From DAIOEK01 sp963721445 (GTDB taxonomy: Bacteria > Chloroflexota > Anaerolineae > Anaerolineales > Anaerolineaceae), in NCBI GenBank assembly GCA_963721445.1, contig CAVRIZ010000008.1, positions 682,001 to 746,000 of the forward strand: a DNA stretch of 64,000 nt, written 5' to 3'. Under the pieces are notes generated by a model. It searched no databases. It saw only the letters and a list, made by a program, of their open reading frames with translations, and was not told where the DNA came from. The position numbers and the translations under genes were made by a program. The stretch's first letter is position 1. Each line of letters begins with the position of its first letter. Shown here in pieces: positions 53,245-62,364 of the stretch.

Positions 53245-54396
53245 ATGAAAAAGCGGGACATGATTAGGTCTTTTCCGGTTATCCTCACACTTATCAGCAT
53301 AACAATGGCTTGCAGCTTCTTTGGATATTCTTTACAGCGAAATCAAGAGGCGCCGTCCATACCACCTACAACCCCACCGATTCCGATCGTAGAGAGTCCT
53401 TTACCACAGCTTCCGAGCGAAACATCAACGCCGGAACAGGCGACGGTCGCACCGACCACGGCCGTCCCTCCGACCGCGACCGAGGAGCCAACGGTAACCC
53501 CATCTCCAACAATCACCCATCTCGAGATTCCTGCAGATAACCCCCCTGTGGGAGGTCTCGTTTACGATGTGACATCCAAGGACACAGCTCCGGAATTACG
53601 AGCTCCATACGGGGATTCGTATCAGATCAACCGTCTGGAAAGACCTTTCCTGCAGAATATGAAATATGTACCCGATCTGGATATTGTCACGTATCGGGTT
53701 TCCTGGGATAAAGATTGGATTTACGTCTCAATCGCTCTGGTAGGCAATGATCCAAATAATGAGCTTGGCATCGATTACGCGGTCGAGCTCGACACAAATG
53801 AAGATGGATTTGGCGATTACATTATCTGGGCGCATCCACCGTACGTGCCAAAGTGGGAAACAAGTCCAGTGCAGATTTTTGCGGATAAGAATAAAGACAC
53901 TGGCGGATTAAGCCCGATGAAATCAGATGCGCCATTCAAAGGGGATGGCTATGATACCCTGATATTTGAGGATGGCATGGGTGACGATCCGGATCTAGCC
54001 TGGGTTCGCATAAACGCGGGTAGAGATGCGACTGTCCAGTTTGCATTTAAGAAAACATTGCCTGGAAATACGTATTTGTTGGGTGTGATTGCAGACGCCG
54101 GATTAAGAGATCAAACCAAATTGGATTACATTGACCGATATACTGAACAGGAAGCCGGTTCTCCCGTCCGAAGTAATAAGAATTATCCATTAAATGAATT
54201 GTTCGCCGTGGATAATGCCTGCCGACAGGCGTATGGATTCACGCCGAGCGGGGATGAGCCTCAATTATGTCCTATTGACGAACCAACACCGAAGCCAAGA
54301 TCAACCATTAGTGTCTGCCCTGCACCACCAAGCTGTATTGGACAATGGTATAAGTGGAATTCAGTCACCTGTACCTGCGAATATATCCTTTATTAA
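53245..54396 (+). CDS. Lipoprotein with calcium-loop-like beta domain
   Basis: 383 residues from ATG 53245 with AAGGAAAAGG upstream. A lipoprotein signal ends in MAC (about residue 23), followed by a Pro/Thr linker of about 80 residues and a beta-rich domain (YVPDLDIVTYRVSWDKDWIYVSIALVG) with DTNEDGFGDYIIW, an Asp-rich loop like those binding calcium. The C-terminus has six Cys residues in PPSCIGQWYKWNSVTCTCE and nearby, likely disulfide bonded. Divergent from the NBR1-Ig genes. Family not recognised. Confidence 0.75.
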   Translation: MKKRDMIRSFPVILTLISITMACSFFGYSLQRNQEAPSIPPTTPPIPIVESPLPQLPSETSTPEQATVAPTTAVPPTATEEPTVTPSPTITHLEIPADNPPVGGLVYDVTSKDTAPELRAPYGDSYQINRLERPFLQNMKYVPDLDIVTYRVSWDKDWIYVSIALVGNDPNNELGIDYAVELDTNEDGFGDYIIWAHPPYVPKWETSPVQIFADKNKDTGGLSPMKSDAPFKGDGYDTLIFEDGMGDDPDLAWVRINAGRDATVQFAFKKTLPGNTYLLGVIADAGLRDQTKLDYIDRYTEQEAGSPVRSNKNYPLNELFAVDNACRQAYGFTPSGDEPQLCPIDEPTPKPRSTISVCPAPPSCIGQWYKWNSVTCTCEYILY

Positions 54397-54411
54397 TCGC
54401 TTTGATGCACT

Positions 54412-54440
54412 GGAGAGCGGAACTACTATTTCCGCTCTCC
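54412..54440. terminator. Bidirectional terminator between the lipoprotein and histidine kinase genes
   Basis: GGAGAGCGGAA (54412-54422) pairs with the complementary TTTCCGCTCTCC (54429-54440), with T-rich sequence on the plus strand. It serves the convergent genes. Confidence 0.85.
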
Positions 54441-54446
54441 TTTAAT

Positions 54447-56195
54447 TTAATGGAGAGGCAGTGTGAAGAAGAAGGTGCTGCCTTCACCCTCCTGGCTTTC
54501 AAGTCCGATCTTCCCGCCATGCCCTTCAATAATATGTCGGGCAATGGATAATCCCAATCCTGTGCCTCCCCCGGATCGGGCACGATCCGCCTTATAGAAC
54601 CGCTCAAATATGCGCGGAATATCCTGCTCAGGAATACCAACACCGGTATCCTGAATCGAAACCTCAATGGCACTTTCCATCTTGCGGACTGTGACATCGA
54701 TCTTTCCACCGGGCGGTGTGAATTTAATAGCGTTATGAAGCAAGTTAAGCAAAGCCTGCATCACTCGATCCGAATCCATATTCACTTCTGGTAGATCAGG
54801 TGGGATTGAGGTTGCCAGAGATAATCCCGCCCGTTCAGCCTGGTGGCGCATCCTTTCAACCGCTTGGTTCACCATGCTATCCACCCGGGCAAGTTTTTTC
54901 TGGAATGGCGCTTTCCCAGATTCAATACGAGAAAGCTCCAACAATTCCTGAACCAATTGGGTCATGGTGTCAATCTCTTTTTCCATCAAAGAGAGGAATC
55001 GTTTGGCTGCCGGAGGATCATCGATCGCACCTTCTTGAAGTGTTTCGGAGAGAGATTTAACAGCAGCCAACGGTGTACGAAGCTCATGGGAAACGTTACT
55101 AATGAAGTCTTGCCTGACCGTTTCAAGACGGCGCACCCGGGTCAGGTCCTGGAAGAGGAACAGAGCCGCGCCCTGCATGGCGTCACGCAGGGGTGTAACG
55201 ATAACCTGCATATAAAGTTTTTCGGCGCTCAAGTCGATGGTCATTACCTGCTGCTCGCCCGAGCTTCGACTGGCTTTCCAGAGATCCACGATCTGATGAT
55301 GTCGAAGCGTTTCCGTCAATGTATGACCAACAGCCTGAGATTCCTGGATATTAAACAATTGGGATGCGGCTGGATTCAGAAGTTGAACGATTCCATCCTT
55401 GTCGGCGATCACAACGCCATCAGACATGGCATTCAAGGTTGCGAATAATTTGTCCTGCTCCGTCTCCAATTCAAAAAACTGCAAACGTAGATCCTCCGCC
55501 ATCTTCTGAAACGATCGGCTGAGCGTTCCAATTTCATCTCGTCGATCCAGGATCGCGCTGGAGGAGAAATCACGGCTTCCCACCTGGGCTGCTGCCTGTG
55601 TCAGCTGCCGGATCGGTCGGATGGTATATTCACTTATCCAGAAGGCAAGGCCGATGATCAACAGAATAGCTGCCAGGGCTATCCAAAGGAGGATCCGATC
55701 TAAATGCTGCATGGTGGATTGGATACTCGATAGGGACATCGAGAGGCGAGCCACCCCAATGATTTTCCCAGCGTCAGTGATCGGGACTGCGGTATATAGG
55801 AAATGACTCAACAGGGTATTGCTGAAACGAATATCCCAGGCTGGGGTGCCGCCAACCGCTTGTTTCACTTCCTGCCGATTTAGATGATTCTCCATAAAAG
55901 CAAAATCGGCTTCGGATTCACCCACTACTTTGCCATCAGGCAGGATGATAGTTACACGGACTCCCAGTATTTTAGCAAACTTTTTAGCCTGCTCATCCAC
56001 TTTTGCCCAATCACCCTGCTCCAGGAGTGGGACAATTTCATGAGCTACCAACTGACTTTCAGCGAGGAGACGGTCCTTCTCCACCTTCTGAAATTCGGAC
56101 TGGAGTCTAATCGTCAGAAACCACGCCATCCCGCCAATGGTAACAATTGCTAGAAGAATATAGGGAATTGCAATTCGCCATCGAATACTTTTCAT
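54447..56195 (-). CDS. Sensor histidine kinase (PhoR/WalK type)
   Basis: 582 residues. Two membrane helices (about 9-29 and 168-190) enclose an exported sensor domain of about 135 residues (VRVTIILPDGKVVGESEAD). HAMP follows (IRPIRQLTQAAAQVG), then PAS (LNAMSDGVVIADKDGIVQLLNPAASQLF), HisKA with the phospho-His in SNVSHELRTPLAAVKSL (near residue 360) and HATPase_c (NLLHNAIKFTPPGGKI...TGLGLSIA). The response regulator gene ends three bases upstream. Signals may concern the cell envelope, inferred from polysaccharide neighbours. Confidence 0.95.
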   Translation of the reverse strand: MKSIRWRIAIPYILLAIVTIGGMAWFLTIRLQSEFQKVEKDRLLAESQLVAHEIVPLLEQGDWAKVDEQAKKFAKILGVRVTIILPDGKVVGESEADFAFMENHLNRQEVKQAVGGTPAWDIRFSNTLLSHFLYTAVPITDAGKIIGVARLSMSLSSIQSTMQHLDRILLWIALAAILLIIGLAFWISEYTIRPIRQLTQAAAQVGSRDFSSSAILDRRDEIGTLSRSFQKMAEDLRLQFFELETEQDKLFATLNAMSDGVVIADKDGIVQLLNPAASQLFNIQESQAVGHTLTETLRHHQIVDLWKASRSSGEQQVMTIDLSAEKLYMQVIVTPLRDAMQGAALFLFQDLTRVRRLETVRQDFISNVSHELRTPLAAVKSLSETLQEGAIDDPPAAKRFLSLMEKEIDTMTQLVQELLELSRIESGKAPFQKKLARVDSMVNQAVERMRHQAERAGLSLATSIPPDLPEVNMDSDRVMQALLNLLHNAIKFTPPGGKIDVTVRKMESAIEVSIQDTGVGIPEQDIPRIFERFYKADRARSGGGTGLGLSIARHIIEGHGGKIGLESQEGEGSTFFFTLPLH

Positions 56196-56198
56196 GGA

Positions 56199-56903
56199 TT
56201 AATCCTCAAACCGGTACCCCGCTCCGCGAACGGTCACTATCCGGACCGGATTGCCGGGATCATGTTCGATTTTTTCCCTCAACCAGCGAATATGCACGTC
56301 CACGGTGCGTGTTTCTCCGGCGTAATCCCAACCCCATACTTCGGATAGGATTGTATCCCGACTGACTGCCTTGCCTGCATGACTGGCAAGATATACGAGC
56401 AGATCATATTCCTTTGGCTTTAGGGGTACCGTTACATTATTGAGCTGCATCTCGCGCCGGTCGAGGTTGATCTCCAATTCACCGGATCGAATAATCCGTG
56501 AGTTTAATGCCGGATCGGGGATCAAATCCTCTTTCATCAATCGGACTCGGCGAAGCATTGCTTTTACACGTGCCACCAGCTCACGCATCGAAAACGGCTT
56601 TGTCAGATAATCATCCGCACCCACTTCCAGTCCGACAACCCGGTCGATCTCATCATCCCGGGCAGTCAGCATGATCACCGGAGTGTTCATCTCTTTCCGC
56701 AAGACCCGACAGACTTCCAATCCATCCATTCCCGGCAACATGAGGTCCAACACGATCAAATCCGGGGTTTCTTTTCGGGCGAGTTCCAGTGCAGATGGAC
56801 CATCGGCGGCAATAAGGACTTCATATCCTTGCTTCCGCAGATTATATGCAACTGTCTCCTGCAGGGAGATCTCGTCGTCTACGACCAGAATTTTCTCAGC
56901 CAT
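56199..56903 (-). CDS. OmpR/PhoB-family response regulator
   Basis: 234 residues. Receiver domain with phospho-Asp in DLIVLDLMLPGMDG (near residue 53), conserved Thr/Lys (VIMLTARD, YLTKPF) and a C-terminal winged helix (RTVDVHIRWLREKIEHDPGNPVRIVTVRGAGYRFED). It overlaps the end of the glycosyltransferase gene by eight bases (ATGGCTGA), so it is translated with the polysaccharide genes upstream and with the histidine kinase after it. Confidence 0.96.
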   Translation of the reverse strand: MAEKILVVDDEISLQETVAYNLRKQGYEVLIAADGPSALELARKETPDLIVLDLMLPGMDGLEVCRVLRKEMNTPVIMLTARDDEIDRVVGLEVGADDYLTKPFSMRELVARVKAMLRRVRLMKEDLIPDPALNSRIIRSGELEINLDRREMQLNNVTVPLKPKEYDLLVYLASHAGKAVSRDTILSEVWGWDYAGETRTVDVHIRWLREKIEHDPGNPVRIVTVRGAGYRFED

Positions 56904-58117
56904 TGGTTTGCGTCATCCTCATCAATAAGTGTAGCAAATCCTTGGCGATCTGGATACGGGAAAAATGTTGAACAATATACTGCCGACCATTCTCACCCAT
57001 TTTGTTGGCTGATTCGCGATCATGCTCCAACTGTAAAATTGCATCTGCCAGGACGTTGGCATTTCCGGGTTGGCAGAATACCCCGGCTTGCGCGTTTTCT
57101 ACGACTTCGCGGATGACTCCATCAATGGCAAGCACGACCGGTTTTCCAGCAGCCATCGTGTCAAAGACCTTATTCGGATAGGTGGTTTTATATAACTCCA
57201 GCGGTTTAAGGATGGCGATGCAGGCGTTTGCCCCAGCGATCACCGCAGGAATATCCAGCTTTCCAACAGAGGGTAGGAATAGGACGTTTGTCAGGGCATC
57301 CTGTGCTGCTTGTTGCTCCAAGGATGGTTTTTCTTTCCCGTCCCCAACAAATACAAATTGGATTTCCGGATGATCCAACAGCAATTTGGCGGCGGATAGA
57401 ACCACACCCAGGTCATTGGAGAGTCCATGCGCGCCGGTGTACATCACCACGAACTTATCTTCGAGACCATAGCGAGTGCGGAATTCACGTCCATCCGATG
57501 CACCGAACATGGCAGGATCCGCCCCATTGGGGATCAGCTCCACGCGGCGGGCACCTTTGTGGGTGACATGCGCCACAAAACCAGGTGAGTTGACCATCAC
57601 CACATCCGCGCGATGGTAGAGAAATTTCTCCAGCCATTCCGACAATCGCAATAAGCAGGCGGTTTTTCAAGACACCCACGGCGATCGCAAACGCTGGCCA
57701 CAGGTCGCGCACCTCGAACAGGAATTTCGCACCCTTCAACCTTGCCAGCATCCAGGCTGTCACTCCCTGGAACATGGGTGGAGAAGTACCCCAAACCACA
57801 TCCACGTGATCTACCCCCAGCCCAATCAAAAACGAAGAGATCATGAAGCTGAAAAAGCTGAACACACGATGAATGAAACTGCGATGAAGCGCGGAATAGG
57901 TGTATGCGCGCAGAATGGTTATCAATTCGCCATCCGACTCTTCGGTCCGCCAGGCGATTGTTTTTGATCTGGATTTTCCCGTCAGGTAGCTGATCGGACT
58001 GGCAATGATGGTGATCCGATGCCCGGCCGCTGCCAATTCGCGGGCAAATTCATGGTGACGGGTACCACCGGGTTCATCGAGGGAGGCGAATGCCTGGTGG
58101 ATGAGCAAAATATGCAT
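56896..58117 (-). pseudogene. Glycosyltransferase family 4 (WcaI-like) with one frameshift
   Basis: A cytosolic retaining glycosyltransferase that would use a nucleotide sugar for surface polysaccharide. The N-terminal half has MHILLIHQAFASLDEPGGTRHHEFARELA and the C-terminal half SEWLEKFLYHRADVVMVNSPGF, IPNGADPAMF and KVFDTMAAGKPVVLAIDG. The two halves lie in different frames, joined between about 57640 and 57670; one extra base explains it. The ATG is directly after the heparinase stop (TAG-ATG). About 405 residues when repaired. Probably intact in nature. Confidence 0.85.
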
Positions 58118-60110
58118 CTAATTCACCTTCTCGATATCCGAGAGCGGAACATAGGTGAGATGAATTTCTGTGATCAAGGTAACGGGGGTTTTAACCTCAG
58201 CATATACGCCTATCGATAAGGAAGGTTGTTTGACGCCATAGGTTGGTGAGAACCAACCCCAAGTCGGATGGGCAGGGTGATTCCCTATCAGACATTCTCC
58301 AGCCCGATACAGGCAAATCTCAATGGGAGAATCAGCCGTTTGCATCTCAAAATTCATCGCGATGATCTTCTCACCCCGGGTAAGGACCACAGAATTGGCA
58401 GAGTGCGCCCATTGCCAAAGACCTTCTTTTGGATCACCAGGAGGAAATGCATCTGGCAATAGCCATTGCAGCCTGACCTGGTGGCGTTTCTTTCCGATGC
58501 CAGTGGGAATTAACTTGTCGCGAATGACCCAGGTATCGTACGGATTCCACTCAACGGTCCGTTGGTGAATGATGCCCTTCTTCTGATACCCATCATTGGA
58601 GGCAGTGATACCCCGCCATCCGTCGCCTATGCGCAACGATTCGCCCGCTTCAGCCTGAGCCCAATCCACCCACAGGAATTTCCCCGCTCGCGTCATCTGG
58701 TCCAACCCATCGATGCTCAAGGTATTGTGCACATCGGTTCCAGCCAGGGAGTTCTCCCACGGCGGGTCTGCGTTATAACGAAAGGTTCCCGCATCTCGCA
58801 GCACATTTTCACCCTCCCACCATAGATCAAGGTGTAGCTGGTCCGCCTGAGATGGTCGTCCGCTATAATTAGCCGTTCGAAAAAAGCCGATGGATGTCCG
58901 GCTGTTCAGTTTTTGATATGAAAATGGAGGTTGCCGCCTTGGCTGCTCCGTTGATGATTCTTTCAACGCAGGAACCAGCCAGGCTGACATTTCGGATACG
59001 GTTGCTCTGTTCTCCTCGCAGAATGCCCTCATCGCCGCATCAGCAATATCCCGATAGGCTGTGACTGGGTCTGAAGTGAGCGGCAGGATCAGGCTTCCGT
59101 CGTTGGCTCCCAGATTGGGCGCTTCGCCAGTGGGGCTGGCAATGATCTCATCCAACCAACGTGCAGCCAGGGCAAGCTTACGTTTTACCGGAGGAGTCCA
59201 TTGAAATTCCCCTGCTATGGCGTTCATCCACAATGCCAGGGTAAGCATCAGCCGGTGGTAACAAACACTGTGTTGGATATACGTGCCATCATCCGAGATC
59301 TGCTGCAGAATAGCAGCCTCAAATTCACGCCAGCCATCCCTGCGCCAACGCCGGGCATGCGGATGGTCCGGCAGAACGCATCCGGCTGTAAACATCCCGG
59401 CCGCCTCGCTGAGCCAGTGATTGTTGTTCTGCGCCCTGGCATAGACCATCGTGACCGGGATCCGCTGGGCATGAATCTGGATCTGGTGAGCGAGCAAAAC
59501 AAGCCGTTCATTGGTTGTCGACTCAGCGTCGAGAAATTCTCCCGCACAGGCTACCCAATGGATCATTCTAAGTCCGACTTCCTGGGCGGATTGCCAGTTT
59601 GGACCTTTATAGGGTGGGTTCAATCTGGAAAATTCTTCGACTCTTCTCCCAGAAGCAATCCACATAACGGGGTTCCCTGGTGAGGTGATAGGCACGAGCC
59701 AGTGGGATCGCCCAGCCAAACCGGTTCGGCTCCCAAATGTCTTTAATGTCCGAAGCGGATTGGTCTGTGGGGAACTTCCATTCGGTCCAAACAAGATCGG
59801 AATTTGGAAAGGTGAGATCCAGAGGCGCCGGTTCGGCGCCAAATGGATGAAAAGATCCAGAGAGGACCAGGTCTGCGTCCGACAGGATCGAAGATTGATG
59901 GTCCTTGAGAATGGAAGATAATAATTCCGGTCGGGCAGGATGAAACACCGGCACGAACTGTCCGGGGTTAATGTTCGACTTCGCAATAGCTTGAAGAGAA
60001 CGGCGGTAATGCCCGGTGAGCAACCCAAAACGATATAGTAGATATTGGCTGGATTGCCTGAGCCCCAATTCCTGCGCTGCTTTTAAAGACCGGCCAAACC
60101 GACCGAGCAT
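58118..60110 (-). pseudogene. Heparinase II/III-like polysaccharide lyase with one frameshift
   Basis: The repaired protein is about 663 residues. The N-terminal part (SLKAAQELGLRQSSQYLLYRFGLLTGHYRR) is the alpha-helical toroid lead, followed by the toroid (RMIHWVACAGEF, NNHWLSEAAGMFTAGCVLPDH) and a C-terminal heparinase II/III beta domain (LDLWWEGENVLRDAGTFRYN, GTDVHNTLSIDG). The break is an extra base in CCC at 59648-59650. The family sits in bacterial exopolysaccharide clusters beside the bi-domain oxidoreductase. GGGAG precedes the start; the previous gene ends eight bases earlier. Confidence 0.83.
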
Positions 60111-60117
60111 CTCCCGG

Positions 60118-62285
60118 TTATCCTACCGTTACATCCGCAGTGAGATGACCGCTGCGCAATTGTTCCACAAGACGAATGGTCAATTCCGCGACCGAGAATA
60201 GATCCCCGTATGGGATTGGCGGTTTTCCCATGCGTACACCATGCCAAAAATGCCTGCCAGGACGCGGCGTGACCTTTATCCTGCCGCAACCCGCCTCGAT
60301 GGGTGGTTTTGGAGCCATTCTTCCAAAGGTCCAATCGGCGGAAGTCGTCCAGAATGGCGATCCGGCCGCCTGTAAACACTTCCAGATACTCTTTGGGAGC
60401 GGAGCGATCTCCGTTCGCCAGATATGACAATGTTCCAATGGAGCCATTGGCAAAACGGGCAGTGATCAGGACATTATCTTCGCGATAAGTACCACCATCC
60501 GGTAAGGCTGCAATAGATCCAGAGACCAGTTGAGAACCAGATAGCCAGGTCATCAGATCAAGGAAGTGACAACCTTCACCGATGATTCGCCCTCCGCCTA
60601 CTTGCGGATCGTGCAACCAATGGGTTAATGGCAACGGACCGGCATTGACCCGGTAATGAAATGCCATCGGTTCGGCTGATTCAGCCAGGAACGATTTCAT
60701 TTGGACAGTCAATGGTGCGAACCGCCGATTGAATCCGGCGGCGTAGATTGGCATATCCGGCCGGGAAAGGGTTTCCTTCAGGTCAGAGAGTTGTTCCAGC
60801 GTTAGGGCGACCGGTTTCTCGCAATAGACATGTTTACCTGCTTTCAACGCCTGAATGGACTGGGACAGCGTGCAGGTCATGGCGGGTGAGGATCGCAACC
60901 AGATTGATCTGCTCATCGGTCAGGATGGCAGAATCTTCGCTACAGGCGGTCTGGAAACCAAATTTGTCAGCGGCAGTGCGGGCATGAACACCCGCAGCGG
61001 ATGCAATCGCAACCATTTCCACCCCGCCAGTTTTTTGAATGACCGGCAGGAAGGTGGCGTTGGCGTAATTACCCGCGCCGAGAACACCCAGCCGCAAATC
61101 CTGGCTGGCTTGGGAGGCAGGTATTGTCGCCACAGTCACTTTTCGCACGGGAGTCGGATCATCCCTCTGCTGGGTACGTGATTAAAACCGCCAGGAATGG
61201 ATCGAGGGTTTTGCCGGTGATCAATTCATACGCCGCTGGCGCCTCTTCGATTGGGAAGCGGTGTGTGATCATTGCACGTACATCGAGTTTCCCGTCCGCC
61301 ATCAGGTCCACTACCGCTTGCAGATTTCGCCCCTCCGTCCAGCGGACATAGCCTGCCGGATAATCGACACCCTGTTCTTCATAACGCGGATCATATCGGC
61401 CAGGTCCATAGGAACGTGACACGATGAAATTCAATTCTTTCTCGTAGTAGGGTTTGCGGGGTAGATCCAAGCCCACGGCTCCGACTGCCACCACATTGGC
61501 TTTATCGCGCGCCAGGACAGCCGCCAACTCGACCGGGTCGTCGCCCTTCGCATCTGCACAGATCAGAATGTGGTCAAAGCCCAACCCGTGTGTCAGGGAT
61601 CTTCCAACCTCTTCCGCGGACGAGCGCTGCACTGCCTTAATACCCATCTCTTCCGCCCGTTTTACCCGTTCGGAGGATAGGTCCACACCCAGCACTTCAC
61701 AACCGGCAGAGCGGGCAATTCCGGCGGTCAATAATCCCAACAGAGCCCAAACCAATGATCGCGATCCGATCCCCGATCTGGGGTGTGGCGAGCCTGAAAC
61801 CATGTAAAGCTATCGCTCCCGAGGGTGGCGAAACAGGCTTCTTCGAGATCCACTGAATCAGGCACATGCGCGAGCAGGTTGACGGGTACCAGCACCATTT
61901 CCGCGTGGACGGCGAATCCGCCCCCGGCGCAAGCCACCCGATCTCCCGGTTGATATCCATACACCCCTTCGCCGACTTCCACGATCGTCCCCGCGGAAGA
62001 ATAGCCAAGTGTCATGGGCTGATCCAGCCGGTTGAACGCGGCTTCCATGGTAGGCAGGATCCCATCACGTCTGGCTTTGGTGATGACCTGTCTCACCAGG
62101 TCCGGGCGGGAGCGGGCTTTTTCGACCAGGTTCTTACCGGCGAATTCCACCAACATCCGTTCTGTTCCGGCAGATACCAATGAGGCAGCATTGCGGACGA
62201 GGACAAAGCCCGGTCTCACTACCGGTGCGGGGACATCGGTCACAACGGTATCCCCACTTTTCATGTGCTGAAGAAGTTGTTTCAT
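60118..62285 (-). pseudogene. Bi-domain oxidoreductase (zinc-type dehydrogenase plus Gfo/Idh/MocA) with five frameshifts
   Basis: The repaired protein is about 720 residues. The N-terminal domain is alcohol-dehydrogenase-like (VSAGTERMLVEFAGKNLVEKAR, GDRVACAGGGFAVHAEM, GDRIAIIGLGSVG, LLTAGIARSAGCEVLGVD). The C-terminal domain is Gfo/Idh/MocA (RLGVLGAGNYANATFLP, AGKHVYCEKPVAL, GGGRIIGEGCHFLDLMTWL). Such fusions accompany heparinase II/III genes in polysaccharide clusters. Extra bases sit in CCC near 61819, CCC near 61737, CCC near 61164, GGG near 60863 and GGGAAAA near 60228. The start at 62285 has TATAAT seven bases upstream. Confidence 0.85.
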
Positions 62286-62292
62286 AGTGGTC

Positions 62293-62298
62293 ATTATA
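62293..62298 (-). promoter_or_regulatory. -10 box TATAAT seven bases before the bi-domain oxidoreductase start
   Basis: Minus-strand TATAAT, GACCACT, ATG at 62285. An earlier in-frame ATG at 62294 overlaps the -10 box, the same arrangement as at 12356/12365. Confidence 0.6.
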
Positions 62299-62364
62299 GC
62301 TTAATATAATTTTGATTTCTTATTACAATCAAGGTACCTTAAAATATGGGATGGACATCCTGTT

